DNA from: Streptomyces sp. HB132
Lineage (GTDB): Bacteria > Actinomycetota > Actinomycetes > Streptomycetales > Streptomycetaceae
NCBI RefSeq assembly: GCF_016909575.1
Contig: NZ_JAFBGA010000002.1
Span: forward strand, 434,001 to 498,000
DNA: 64,000 bases
Reading direction: 5' to 3'
The translations under genes and the position numbers were made by a program. Numbering within the stretch: position 1 is the first letter of the stretch; each line of letters begins with the position of its first letter. This document shows positions 7,506 to 16,076 of this stretch, piece by piece. Under the pieces are notes generated by a model. That model made no database searches and was not told the DNA's origin. It saw only the letters and a program-made list of their open reading frames with translations.

Positions 7506-9491
7506 ATGGAAGAGCCGCGTCGCCTCGGCGGCCGGTACGAGCTGGGCTCGGTGCTCGGCCGTGGTGGCATGGCCGAGGTCTACCTCGCGCATGACACCCG
7601 GCTCGGCCGCACCGTCGCTGTGAAGACGCTGCGGGCCGACCTCGCCCGCGACCCGTCCTTCCAGGCACGGTTCCGCCGTGAAGCCCAGTCGGCCGCCTCG
7701 CTCAACCACCCCGCGATCGTCGCCGTCTACGACACCGGCGAGGACTACGTCGACGGGGTCTCCATCCCGTACATCGTGATGGAGTACGTGGACGGGTCGA
7801 CCCTCAGGGAGCTCCTGCACTCCGGCCGCAAGCTGCTGCCTGAGCGGACCCTCGAGATGACGGTCGGGATCCTCCAGGCCCTGGAGTACTCGCACCGCGC
7901 CCAGATCGTCCACCGTGACATCAAGCCGGCGAACGTCATGCTGACGCGCACCGGCCAGGTCAAGGTCATGGACTTCGGTATCGCCCGCGCCATGGGTGAC
8001 TCGGGCATGACGATGACGCAGACCGCCGCGGTCATCGGCACCGCCCAGTACCTCTCCCCGGAACAGGCCAAGGGCGAGCAGGTCGACGCGCGCTCCGACC
8101 TGTACTCCACCGGCTGCCTGCTCTACGAGCTGCTCGCGGTCCGCCCGCCGTTCGTGGGCGACTCGCCCGTCGCCGTCGCGTACCAGCACGTGCGCGAGGA
8201 GCCGCAGCCTCCGAGCAACTTCGACTCCGAGATCACGCCCGAGATGGACGCCATCGTCCTGAAGGCCCTGACCAAGGACCCCGACTACCGCTATCAGTCG
8301 GCCGACGAGATGCGCGCCGACATCGAGGCCTGCCTCGACGGTCAACCGGTCGCAGCCACGGCGGCCATGGGCGCGGCGGGCTACGGCGGCTACAACGCCT
8401 ACAACAACGACCAGCCCACGACGGCACTGCGCGCGGCCGACTCGAACGGTGCCCAGACGTCGATGCTGCCCCCGGTCAACCCGGACGACGGCGGCTACGG
8501 CTACGACGACCGCCCCGACCGCCGGCGTCAGAAGAAGAACAACACCTCGACGATCCTTCTGGTCGTGGCGGGCATCCTGGTGCTCATCGGCGCGATCCTG
8601 ATCGGCCGTGCGGTCTTCACCGACACGGAGAGCGGCGACGGCAAGTTCGACGTGCCGAACATGATCGGTTCGACGGTCGACCAGGCGCAGAAGCTCGCGG
8701 ACAACTCCGAGGTCGTCCTGAAGGTCGGTTCCAAGGAGCCCTGCGAGGCCCAGGAGAAGGGCCAGATCTGCAGCCAGAAGCCCTCCGAGGACGCGCAGAT
8801 GGAGAAGGGCGAGACCGTGACCGTGGTCGTCTCCACCGGCGCCCCCAAGGTCGAGGTCCCGGACGTCCTGGAGAAGTCCGAGGACAGCGCCCGCAAGAAG
8901 CTGGAGGACGAGGGCTTCACGGTCAAGGTCGTCGCGGTGGAGTCCGACGCGACCCCGGGCCGAGTCACCAAGCAGGATCCCGAGGCCGGTTCGAAGGCCG
9001 AGAAGGACTCCGAGGTCACGATCACCGTGGCCAAGGAGGCGACCCAGAACGTGCCGGGTGTGGTCGGCAGGTCCTACGCGGACGCCGAAGCCCAGCTGAA
9101 GGGCGTCGGCTTCGAGAACGTCTCCAGGACGGACGTCGACTCGGATCAGCCCGCCGACACCGTGGTCGAACAGACCCCGGCGCCGAACAGCAAGCAGTCC
9201 AAGGACACCCAGATCGTTCTGAAGGTCTCCAAGGGTCCGGCCCAGCCGGAGCAGGTCACCATCCCGGGTGACATCATCGGAAAGCGGTACCAGGACGTGA
9301 AGGGCACGCTCGAGGGCCTGGGTCTCGTGGTCGCACTCGCGCCGAACTCGTCGGACAAGCCGAACGCCCCGGTGATGCAGGCCGACCCCGGGGCCAACTC
9401 CCAGGTCGACAAGGGGAGCACGGTCACTCTCACCACTCTCGGCGGCATGGACGGCAACCTCTTCGGCGGCCGTAACGGCTCGGACGGCTGA
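7506..9491 (+). CDS. pknB: PASTA-domain Ser/Thr protein kinase (PknB type)
   Basis: 661 residues. Kinase domain about 10-275: glycine loop GRGGMAEVY, Lys40, HRDIKPAN (136-143), DFG 156-158 and SPEQ. A linker follows, one membrane helix about 350-370, then four extracytoplasmic PASTA repeats (about 380-650), which in this family bind muropeptides or lipid II. It is the likely kinase for FhaA, FhaB, the SEDS/PBP pair and the MurJ-associated pseudokinase. ATG 7506 is chosen because GGAGAGGG lies 11 bases upstream and the kinase fold begins at once (YELGSVLG); an upstream in-frame extension adds only unrelated residues. Last gene of the operon. Confidence 0.95.
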   Translation: MEEPRRLGGRYELGSVLGRGGMAEVYLAHDTRLGRTVAVKTLRADLARDPSFQARFRREAQSAASLNHPAIVAVYDTGEDYVDGVSIPYIVMEYVDGSTLRELLHSGRKLLPERTLEMTVGILQALEYSHRAQIVHRDIKPANVMLTRTGQVKVMDFGIARAMGDSGMTMTQTAAVIGTAQYLSPEQAKGEQVDARSDLYSTGCLLYELLAVRPPFVGDSPVAVAYQHVREEPQPPSNFDSEITPEMDAIVLKALTKDPDYRYQSADEMRADIEACLDGQPVAATAAMGAAGYGGYNAYNNDQPTTALRAADSNGAQTSMLPPVNPDDGGYGYDDRPDRRRQKKNNTSTILLVVAGILVLIGAILIGRAVFTDTESGDGKFDVPNMIGSTVDQAQKLADNSEVVLKVGSKEPCEAQEKGQICSQKPSEDAQMEKGETVTVVVSTGAPKVEVPDVLEKSEDSARKKLEDEGFTVKVVAVESDATPGRVTKQDPEAGSKAEKDSEVTITVAKEATQNVPGVVGRSYADAEAQLKGVGFENVSRTDVDSDQPADTVVEQTPAPNSKQSKDTQIVLKVSKGPAQPEQVTIPGDIIGKRYQDVKGTLEGLGLVVALAPNSSDKPNAPVMQADPGANSQVDKGSTVTLTTLGGMDGNLFGGRNGSDG

Positions 9492-9506
9492 CCCGGCGCC
9501 GCAGGG

Positions 9507-9555
9507 AAGGCGAAGGGCCCCGGTCACCTCAGCGGTGACCGGGGCCCTTCGCCTT
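9507..9555. terminator. Bidirectional terminator between pknB and sortase
   Basis: A 22-bp perfect stem (9507-9528 with 9534-9555) around a 5-base loop. It ends in A/T-rich tails on both sides and lies between convergent genes. Confidence 0.88.
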
Positions 9556-9569
9556 TCCGTCGTCCGTGC

Positions 9570-10298
9570 CTAGCGAAGCTCAGCCGGCTTGGTGCGGTCC
9601 CTGTCCACCTTCTCGGTCCGCACCAGCTCACCCCACACGATGTAGCGGTACTTCGACGTGTACACGGGGGTGCACGTGGTCAGCGTGATGTACCGGCCGG
9701 CCTTCTTCACGCCCGACTCCTTGGGAACCGGAGCGATCGCGTCGACGTTGAACTTCGACGTCTCGGGCAGTTCCGCGTAGACCTTGTAGACGTACCAGGT
9801 GTCCTTGGTCTCGAAGACGACCGCGTCGCCCTTCCTCACCTTGTCGATGTTGTGGAACTTGGCGCCGTGCCCGTCCCGGTGCGCGGCGAGCGCGAAGTTG
9901 CCCTGCGCGTCCGAGGGGAGGGCCGACTTCACGGGGTCCGTGTAGTAGCCGGCGATGCCGTTGTTGAGCGTCCCGGTGTCGGTGCCCTTCTTGACGAGCA
10001 CCTCACCGTTCTTCATGGCAGGGACGTGGAGGAAGCCGATGCCGTCCCTGGTGTCCAGGACTCCGGGGCCGCCCGCCCAGCGGTCACGGACGGTGTTGCC
10101 CTGCTTGTCCGACTCACGGTCGGCGAGCACGTTGGTCCACCACAGCGAATAGACGACGAACAGGCCCAGCACCAGCCCCGCGGTGATGAGCAGTTCGCCG
10201 AAGAGGCTCACCGCCGTCGCGACGGGATGGCGGCTCCTGCGTCGCACCGGGGCAACCGGCTCGTCGGTGCGCTCATCGTGCTCGGTCCTCGCTGCCAC
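9570..10298 (-). CDS. Class E sortase
   Basis: 242 residues with an N-terminal membrane helix (about 30-52) and an extracytoplasmic sortase domain. The catalytic triad is visible: His140 (AAHRDGHG), Cys209 (TLTTCTP) and Arg218 (SKYRYIVWG). Class E sortases of high-GC actinobacteria anchor LAxTG-type proteins such as chaplins in Streptomyces. Shorter of two tandem sortases; corresponds by size and place to SrtE2. It lies 27 bases after the larger sortase and was probably made by duplication. Confidence 0.92.
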   Translation of the reverse strand: MAARTEHDERTDEPVAPVRRRSRHPVATAVSLFGELLITAGLVLGLFVVYSLWWTNVLADRESDKQGNTVRDRWAGGPGVLDTRDGIGFLHVPAMKNGEVLVKKGTDTGTLNNGIAGYYTDPVKSALPSDAQGNFALAAHRDGHGAKFHNIDKVRKGDAVVFETKDTWYVYKVYAELPETSKFNVDAIAPVPKESGVKKAGRYITLTTCTPVYTSKYRYIVWGELVRTEKVDRDRTKPAELR

Positions 10299-10325
10299 CG
10301 CACCCGTCCCTGTCGTGATGATGGT

Positions 10326-11681
10326 TCAGCCGACGAGCGCGTCGGGCTTCCCCTTGCTGCGCGGCCGTTCGTCGACCATTTTGCCCCACACGATCATTCG
10401 GTACGTACTCGTGAACTCGGGGGTGCACGTGGTCAGCGTGATGTACCGTCCCGGACCGGTGAAGCCGGACCCCGGCGGGACCTCGTCGATCACCGCCACG
10501 TTGGACGGTGACGTCTGCGGAAGGATGCTGGCCATCTCGTACGTGTAGTAGGCGTCCTGCGTCTCGACGACGATCGGGTCGCCCGGCTTCAGCTTGTTGA
10601 CGTAGCGGAAGGGCTCGCCGTGGGTGTTGCGGTGCCCGGCCACCGCGAAGTTCCCCTGCTCCGCCGAAGGCATCGCGGTCTTCAGTTTGCCCTCGCCGTA
10701 GTGACCGATCATGCCGCGGTCGAGGACCTTCTCCTTGCTGATGCCCTCGGCGATCGGCGCGACCACGTCCAGCTTGGGGATGTGCATGATGGCGAATCCC
10801 TGACCCGGTTCGAAGACACCCGGGCTGCGCTCTCCGTTCGCCCAGTCGTCCTGGATCTTGCTCGTCTCCCGGCCGGCGATCTGGTCGGCACGGACGTTGG
10901 TCCACCACAGCTGGTACGTGACGAACAGGAGCATCAGCACGCCGAAGGTGATGAACACTTCACCGACGACCCGGCTGGCCACGACGGCGGGGCTGTCCTT
11001 TGCGGCACGGGCCGCACGCCGGGCCTCCAGGCGGGACATCGGCGCCGCCGGTCCCGCCGGATCGGCACCGCCGGTGCGCCGGGGCTCACCCCGCCGGCCT
11101 CCGCGCCCTTTGGCCGCACGCCTGCGCTCGGCCCGGCCTCCTGTCGGAGGCGTTTCGGCGGCAGGATCGGAGGATCCGGTTGCGGAAAGCCGCGCCGCAC
11201 GCCTCGTATCGGTGGTCCGCAGTGCCACGGTCTCGTCGTGCAGCACCGGACCGGCCTCGTCGGCCTGCGGCACGCGAACCGGTTCAGGTGGTGCGGGAAC
11301 CGGCTCGGGCCCGGGCACGGCCGGCACCGGGGCGGGCGTGGCCGGACCGGGTATCACCGCGGTCCCCTGGACGGTGTTCGCGGCGGGAGCCGATTCCGGC
11401 CCCTGGTGCCCGTACCAGTCCCTCTGGTACCCCTCCGGGTCGTACCACTCGCCCGGGGGCTCCACGGGCCCCTGAGCCGCCGCCTGGGGCATCTGCGGCG
11501 CCTCGCCGTCGGCTTCCTGCGCGTGCTCCGCCCGGAGCCAGGGCGAGGTGTGCTGCCCCGGCAGCGGATCGTTCAACGGATCCGCGAGCTGCTCCACCGC
11601 CGCCTCGAACGTGCCGTCGGGCTCGTACGCTCCCTGCGCGTACGAGCCGTCCTGCCCGGCCTGGTGGCGGAGTGAGGTCAC
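10326..11681 (-). CDS. Class E sortase with long cytoplasmic N-terminus
   Basis: 451 residues. The first about 205 are Pro/Glu/Arg-rich and probably cytoplasmic, followed by a basic stretch, a membrane helix (about 230-250, VVGEVFITFGVLMLLFVTYQ) and a sortase domain with His350, Cys419 (TLTTCTPEF) and Arg428. Position and size match SrtE1 of S. coelicolor, which acts on aerial-hypha surface proteins. Its start overlaps the pabA stop by 4 bases. The function of the long N-terminal extension is unknown. Confidence 0.92.
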   Translation of the reverse strand: MTSLRHQAGQDGSYAQGAYEPDGTFEAAVEQLADPLNDPLPGQHTSPWLRAEHAQEADGEAPQMPQAAAQGPVEPPGEWYDPEGYQRDWYGHQGPESAPAANTVQGTAVIPGPATPAPVPAVPGPEPVPAPPEPVRVPQADEAGPVLHDETVALRTTDTRRAARLSATGSSDPAAETPPTGGRAERRRAAKGRGGRRGEPRRTGGADPAGPAAPMSRLEARRAARAAKDSPAVVASRVVGEVFITFGVLMLLFVTYQLWWTNVRADQIAGRETSKIQDDWANGERSPGVFEPGQGFAIMHIPKLDVVAPIAEGISKEKVLDRGMIGHYGEGKLKTAMPSAEQGNFAVAGHRNTHGEPFRYVNKLKPGDPIVVETQDAYYTYEMASILPQTSPSNVAVIDEVPPGSGFTGPGRYITLTTCTPEFTSTYRMIVWGKMVDERPRSKGKPDALVG

Positions 11682-12316
11682 GCGGCGGCCTTGCCCACCA
11701 CCGGGGCGAGCCCCGCCGATCTCCCGACGGCGCCCCGGTCACCGCAGTGCTCGAGCCAGTTGGCGAGCATCAGGTGACCGTGCTCCGTCAGCACCGACTC
11801 CGGGTGGAACTGCACGCCCTCCACGGCGTGTTCACGGTGGCGGAGCCCCATGATGATGCCGTCGGCCGTACGTGCGGTGACCTCGAGCTCGGGCGGGACC
11901 GTCGTCGGCTCGGCGGCGAGCGAGTGGTAGCGCGTCGCCGTGAACGGGGAGGGCAGACCGGCGAACACGCCCTTGCCCTCGTGCTGCACGGGGGAGGTCT
12001 TGCCGTGCAGCAGCTCCGGCGCCCTGTCCACGACACCGCCGTACGCCACGGCCATCGACTGCATCCCCAGACAGACGCCGAAGACAGGAACTCCGCTCCG
12101 CGCGCAGCGGTGCACCATCTCGATGCAGACACCGGCCTGTTCGGGGGTGCCCGGTCCGGGCGACAGCAGGACCCCGTCGAAGCCGTCGTCGGCATGCGCC
12201 GTGGTCACCGCGTCGTTCCGAACCACTTCGCACTCGGCGCCGAGTTGGTAGAGGTACTGGACGAGGTTGAACACAAAGCTGTCGTAGTTGTCGACGACGA
12301 GAATGCGTGCGCTCAC
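11678..12316 (-). CDS. pabA: Aminodeoxychorismate/anthranilate synthase component II (glutamine amidotransferase)
   Basis: 212 residues, class I glutamine amidotransferase: DNYDSFVFNLVQYL start, LLSPGPGTP oxyanion region, nucleophile Cys in GVCLGMQ and the HPES His/Glu pair. It supplies ammonia to PabB or TrpE for folate or tryptophan synthesis. No component I gene is nearby, so folate versus tryptophan use cannot be settled. Overlaps both neighbours by 4 bases (small membrane protein upstream, sortase downstream), so it is co-transcribed with sortases, an unexplained but conserved pairing in streptomycetes. Confidence 0.92.
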   Translation of the reverse strand: MSARILVVDNYDSFVFNLVQYLYQLGAECEVVRNDAVTTAHADDGFDGVLLSPGPGTPEQAGVCIEMVHRCARSGVPVFGVCLGMQSMAVAYGGVVDRAPELLHGKTSPVQHEGKGVFAGLPSPFTATRYHSLAAEPTTVPPELEVTARTADGIIMGLRHREHAVEGVQFHPESVLTEHGHLMLANWLEHCGDRGAVGRSAGLAPVVGKAAA

Positions 12317-12501
12317 TGACCGGCTCCCGCTCCGCTGGTGCTCTCGCCGTCCACCGTCACGTCACCGAACGGGAGCAGCGGCTCCGCCCAGGGGAAGACG
12401 TACTGGAAGAGCGCGTAGACAACGGCCAGGGCCAGCACGAGCGAGATGAAGCCCCGCACCCACACGTTGCCCGGCAGATGCCGCCAGATCCAGCCGTACA
12501 T
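12313..12501 (-). CDS. Small single-span membrane protein
   Basis: 62 residues starting MYGWIWRHLPGNVWVRGF, with one membrane helix (about 17-37) and a short acidic, Gly/Ser-rich tail. Its stop overlaps the pabA start. No family with known function is recognised; its place at the head of the pabA-sortase unit suggests a membrane role. Confidence 0.75.
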   Translation of the reverse strand: MYGWIWRHLPGNVWVRGFISLVLALAVVYALFQYVFPWAEPLLPFGDVTVDGESTSGAGAGQ

Positions 12502-12642
12502 GCTGTCGCCTCCATTCGGTACGGCACCAGACTAAACGGCCGGGGCACAGACGTGTGTCAGCTGTGGAAAGCCGCCCGCCGGGTGGCTCTCACCGTCCTG
12601 CGCGTGCCTCACGAGGGCTCACGGCCCGGGACCTCACGAGAG

Positions 12643-13410
12643 CTACTCCACAGGCTGTGCGTAGTGGAGGTCCACGGTGCCCGAATAGCCGGGAAGCGTC
12701 AGCTCGTCGTCCTCTTCGACCTTCCATCCCAGCCCGTACGCCTTCACGTACAGCTGGTAGTTCTGGATCGCCGTGGAGCCGTCGAGCGCCTGCCTCAGCC
12801 GCCCCCGGTCGCCGACGGCGGTGACCTTGTACGGAGGGGAGTAGACGCGGCCCTGCAGGATCAGCGTGTTGCCCACGCAGCGCACCGCGCTCGTGGAGAT
12901 CAACCGCTGGTCCATGACCCGGATGCCGCGGGCGCCGCCCTCCCAGAGGGCGTTGACGACGGCCTGCAGATCCTGCTGGTGGATGACCAGGTCGTTGGGC
13001 TGCGGCTCGGGGTATCCCGGGTTGGCTGTGGCGTTCGGCGGTGCGTCGTTCAGCGTGACGGAGAGCGCCTCGCCGGTGACCTCCGTGGTGCCTGCCGCCT
13101 TCTCCAGCGCGTCCAGCTCGGCGTCCTCGGCGCGGGTGCTCCCGTCGTCACGCCGGGCGAGTGTGTCGATGTCCGCGCGTACGGCAGCGGTCGACTCGTC
13201 CAGCTCCGCGTTGTTCTCGCTGCGCTGCTGAATGAGGTCGGAGAGCTTCAGCAGAGAGGAGTCCGTACGGATATCGGTCCCCTTGGCCGTGTTGGCACTG
13301 GTGACGAAGATCAGCCCGGCCAGCGCGAAAACGGCAGCGGTGAGGCCCTGGACCGGCCATCGGGACATGCGCCCGGCCCGGCCTCGGGGAGAGTCGGCAG
13401 AATTGCTCAA
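12643..13410 (-). CDS. DUF881 family membrane-anchored protein
   Basis: 255 residues: short basic cytoplasmic N-terminus, one membrane helix (about 20-38, VQGLTAAVFALAGLIFVTS), a coiled-coil-like stretch (about 50-110), then the DUF881 domain (GGARGIRVMDQRL, GNTLILQG, PPYKVTAVGD). DUF881 proteins are conserved beside crgA and division genes in actinobacteria; the biochemical role is unknown. The start is TTG 13410, preceded by AAGGAGATAAGGG. Divergent from crgA. Confidence 0.88.
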   Translation of the reverse strand: MSNSADSPRGRAGRMSRWPVQGLTAAVFALAGLIFVTSANTAKGTDIRTDSSLLKLSDLIQQRSENNAELDESTAAVRADIDTLARRDDGSTRAEDAELDALEKAAGTTEVTGEALSVTLNDAPPNATANPGYPEPQPNDLVIHQQDLQAVVNALWEGGARGIRVMDQRLISTSAVRCVGNTLILQGRVYSPPYKVTAVGDRGRLRQALDGSTAIQNYQLYVKAYGLGWKVEEDDELTLPGYSGTVDLHYAQPVE

Positions 13411-13546
13411 CGTACCCTTATCTCCTTAGGCGCCACGGAAGCACTACGCTAACGGACGCCCCGGGGAGGCAGCATTCCCCCTCGCGCCCCGGCGCCAGCC
13501 ACAGATCCCTGCGCGGTCACGCAGCGCATCGACAGGAGAGTCCCTC

Positions 13547-13801
13547 GTGCCGAAGTCACGTATCCGCAAGAAGGCAGACTTCACGCCTCCGCCGGCGAAG
13601 CAGTCGACGAGCATAAAGCTGACCAACCGCAGTTGGGTGGCGCCGGTGATGCTGGCGCTCTTCCTCATCGGCCTGGCCTGGATCGTGGTCTTCTACGTCA
13701 CCGAGGGCGACCTGCCGATCGACGCCCTCGGCAACTGGAACATCGTGGTGGGCTTCGGCTTCATCGCCGGCGGCTTCGGCGTCTCCACACAGTGGAAGTA
13801 G
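13547..13801 (+). CDS. crgA: Cell division protein CrgA
   Basis: 84 residues with a basic N-terminus ([16 protein letters not shown]) and two membrane helices (about 33-53 and 63-80, ending STQWK). CrgA inhibits FtsZ ring formation and coordinates aerial-hypha septation in Streptomyces, and recruits division and PBP proteins in mycobacteria. Short, full-length and typical. The ATG follows GACAGGAGAGTCCCTC. Confidence 0.95.
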   Translation: MPKSRIRKKADFTPPPAKQSTSIKLTNRSWVAPVMLALFLIGLAWIVVFYVTEGDLPIDALGNWNIVVGFGFIAGGFGVSTQWK

Positions 13802-13814
13802 CTCTGCCCTGAAG

Positions 13815-14017
13815 TTACCCACAGAGTTATCCACAGGCAGGGGAAAAGGTCAGACGATCTGTGGATAACCTCTCTCGAAGTTGACGCCGGTGTGACTACA
13901 CACTTACGCATCGCGAGAAGGCAAGCCCCTTGTCCTGGCTGGTAGAACCCGGTTCAGCGACAAGGGGCACACCTGTTCCCCACGTCATGCACAAGATCCG
14001 GCACACTCTGTGGACAA
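13815..14017. promoter_or_regulatory. Cluster of DnaA boxes outside oriC
   Basis: Two perfect TTATCCACA boxes in inverted orientation (13827-13835 plus strand, 13860-13868 minus strand), a TTACCCACA near-match (13815-13823) and a TTGTCCACA box on the minus strand (14009-14017), all between crgA and the rhomboid gene, about 25 kb from oriC. Titrating DnaA-box clusters outside oriC are known in S. coelicolor; whether this is one needs a binding test. Confidence 0.6.
13925..13968. terminator. Inverted repeat between crgA and rhomboid gene
   Basis: GCCCCTTGTC (13925-13934) pairs with GACAAGGGGC (13959-13968) across a 24-base loop. It lies between convergent genes, so a terminator role is likely; the loop is unusually long. 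Confidence 0.45.
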
Positions 14018-14044
14018 CTGGCCGCCTTGAGCGATCAAGCCCGC

Positions 14045-14971
14045 TCAGGTGAGGGCAGCCGTCCTGAGAACGACGGCCAGGACGACCACTACGAGGACCA
14101 GCGCACAGGCGCCGTACTGCACGAGATTCCGGTGCTCGCGCGGCGCGTGGACCATGGCGATCGCCATCAGCGCACCGGCGACCAAGCCACCGACATGCGC
14201 CTGCCAGGCGATCGCACCCCAGGGGTTGAACGTGAAGATCAGGTTCACCACGAGGAGCGCGATCACCGGCCGCATGTCGTAGTTCATCCGGCGCATCAGC
14301 ACGGCAGTGGCACCCAGCAGGCCGAAGACGGCGCCCGAGGCGCCGAGCGAGCCCTGCGCGGGGTCGGCGATCCAGTAGGTGAGCGCGCTGCCCGCCAGCC
14401 CGGAGAGCAGATAGAGCGCCAGGTAGCGGCCCCGGCCCAGCGCGGCTTCCAGGGGCCCACCGAGCCACCACAGCCCCAGCATGTTGAAAGCGATGTGCCA
14501 CACCTCCTGGTGCAGGAACATCGATGTCACCAGCCGGTACCACTGGCCCTCCGCTACGCCTTCGAGACCGCCCGACGGATCGCCCGACGGATCGCCCGAG
14601 TAGGCACGGCCGAACAGCAGCAGGTCGTCGAGCAGCGGATACCCGGACTGCTTGGCGATCAGGACAGCGACGAAGACGGCGAGATTGATGCCGAGCAGGA
14701 TCTTGGTGACCAGCCTGGGGTCGGCGGCGACACTGCCGCCCGCCAGGGTCCGCGGCCGATTCGCCACCCGGTGGTGGCCCGTGCCGGACCCCTCACGGAC
14801 GCATTCCGGGCAGTGGAAGCCCACCGAGGCTTCGATCATGCAGTCCGTACAGATCGGCCGCTCGCACCGCGTGCAGCGGATACCCGTCTCCCTGCCCGGA
14901 TGCCGGTAACACGTGAGCGAACCGTCCGCGGCCGCGGACCTTTCCTGCTCTGCCGGCGGCTGCTGGTCCAT
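14045..14971 (-). CDS. Rhomboid intramembrane serine protease with N-terminal zinc-ribbon-like domain
   Basis: 308 residues. Residues 21-57 hold seven Cys and one His (C21, H24, C33, C36, C41, C44, C54, C57) like a B-box/zinc ribbon. Six or seven membrane helices follow, with rhomboid motifs HIAFNMLGLWWLG, nucleophile Ser212 in GASGAVFG and catalytic His259 in AHVGG. The substrate is unknown. A 12-base in-frame repeat gives SGDPSGDPSGG near residues 125-135, a loop that may vary in length. It is convergent with crgA. Confidence 0.93.
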   Translation of the reverse strand: MDQQPPAEQERSAAADGSLTCYRHPGRETGIRCTRCERPICTDCMIEASVGFHCPECVREGSGTGHHRVANRPRTLAGGSVAADPRLVTKILLGINLAVFVAVLIAKQSGYPLLDDLLLFGRAYSGDPSGDPSGGLEGVAEGQWYRLVTSMFLHQEVWHIAFNMLGLWWLGGPLEAALGRGRYLALYLLSGLAGSALTYWIADPAQGSLGASGAVFGLLGATAVLMRRMNYDMRPVIALLVVNLIFTFNPWGAIAWQAHVGGLVAGALMAIAMVHAPREHRNLVQYGACALVLVVVVLAVVLRTAALT

Positions 14972-15200
14972 CGGTCACGGCCCTTCGGTCCTCGTCCGTG
15001 GAGGCAGCACACATGCGGCCGCCCCGCTCGCCCGTTATGTAACAGTACGGACGAGCAGGGCGGTTGGTTCCCGTAGGGACAGCGGGCCGGCGGGGACTGC
15101 GGGCCGTACGCGGCAGCGGCCCGTCAGGTCCGGCGCCCGGCCGGGTGACCGGCCTCGGACGCCGACGGCCCGGAGCCCGGCCGCCCGGGGTGACAACGGG

Positions 15201-15728
15201 TCAGCGGGTCTCGATGACGACCGACTCGATCACCACGTCCTGCAGAGGACGGTCGGTACGGGGGTTGGCCGGGGCTCCGGCGATGGCGTCCACGACCTTC
15301 TTACCCGCCTCGTCGACGACCTCGCCGAAGATCGTGTGCTTCCCGGTCAGCCAAGCGGTGGGCGACACGGTGACGAAGAACTGCGATCCGTTGGTGCCCG
15401 GGCCTGCGTTGGCCATGGCAAGCAGGTACGGCTTGTTGAACGCGAGGTCGGGGTGGAACTCGTCAGCGAACTCGTATCCGGGGCCGCCCGTGCCGTTGCC
15501 CAGCGGGTCGCCTCCCTGGATCATGAAACCCTCGATGACGCGGTGGAAGACAGTTCCGTCGTACAGCTTGTCCGTGGACTTCCTGCCGGTCTCGGGGTTG
15601 GTCCACTCACGCTCGCCCTTGGCGAGCTCCACGAAGTTCTTGACCGTCTTGGGCGCGTGGTTCGGCAGAAGCCGGATCTCGATGTCGCCCTGGTTGGTCT
15701 TCAAAGTGGCGTAAAGCTGCTCGGCCAC
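15201..15728 (-). CDS. ppiA: Peptidyl-prolyl cis-trans isomerase, cyclophilin type
   Basis: 175 residues with no signal peptide, so cytoplasmic. Cyclophilin motifs: NFVELAKG, FHRVIEGFMIQGGDPLGNGTGGPGY, LLAMANAGPGTNGSQFFV and LTGKHTIFGEV; the catalytic Arg of FHRV is present. It speeds folding by proline isomerisation. The upstream sequence CTTAAGGAAGGCAGATC gives a ribosome site. Confidence 0.94.
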   Translation of the reverse strand: MAEQLYATLKTNQGDIEIRLLPNHAPKTVKNFVELAKGEREWTNPETGRKSTDKLYDGTVFHRVIEGFMIQGGDPLGNGTGGPGYEFADEFHPDLAFNKPYLLAMANAGPGTNGSQFFVTVSPTAWLTGKHTIFGEVVDEAGKKVVDAIAGAPANPRTDRPLQDVVIESVVIETR

Positions 15729-16076
15729 GATCTGCCTTCCTTAAGTCTTCGCTGATGACCACCGATCCTTGCATGCAGCGCCTCCTCCTCCGCCCGGCCA
15801 TCGCCCGGTCACATGCGGCGCTCACCTTGTTGCCCGCCTTCCTGCACCTTCCCCACACTTCCTTCGGGATAAATGCGGCCAGGTGCCCGACGGCACGGAG
15901 CGCTCCGACACGAAGCGTGGCATCGTCGTCGACACGCTCCCCTTGCACAACATTGCCCGAGAATGACGTTCATGACCCGGATGCCCGTCCCGCATGGCAC
16001 TCATGGCCTCAGCGGGCATGATTTCGAATTGGGTGGATAGGCGGAGTACCTACCCGCCACCAAGGAGGAGGATCCC
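15729..16076. promoter_or_regulatory. Divergent intergenic region ppiA / DUF5324 gene
   Basis: 348 bases with no supported gene, so it should contain promoters for both neighbours. The only clear element is the strong ribosome site AAGGAGGAGG (16060-16071) for the plus-strand gene. No repeat or box of note was seen. Confidence 0.4.

Noticed and set aside
5577..9527. Two long minus-strand frames (5577-7340 and 7500-9527)
   Set aside because: Antisense shadows of pbpA and pknB, whose motifs are complete on the plus strand.
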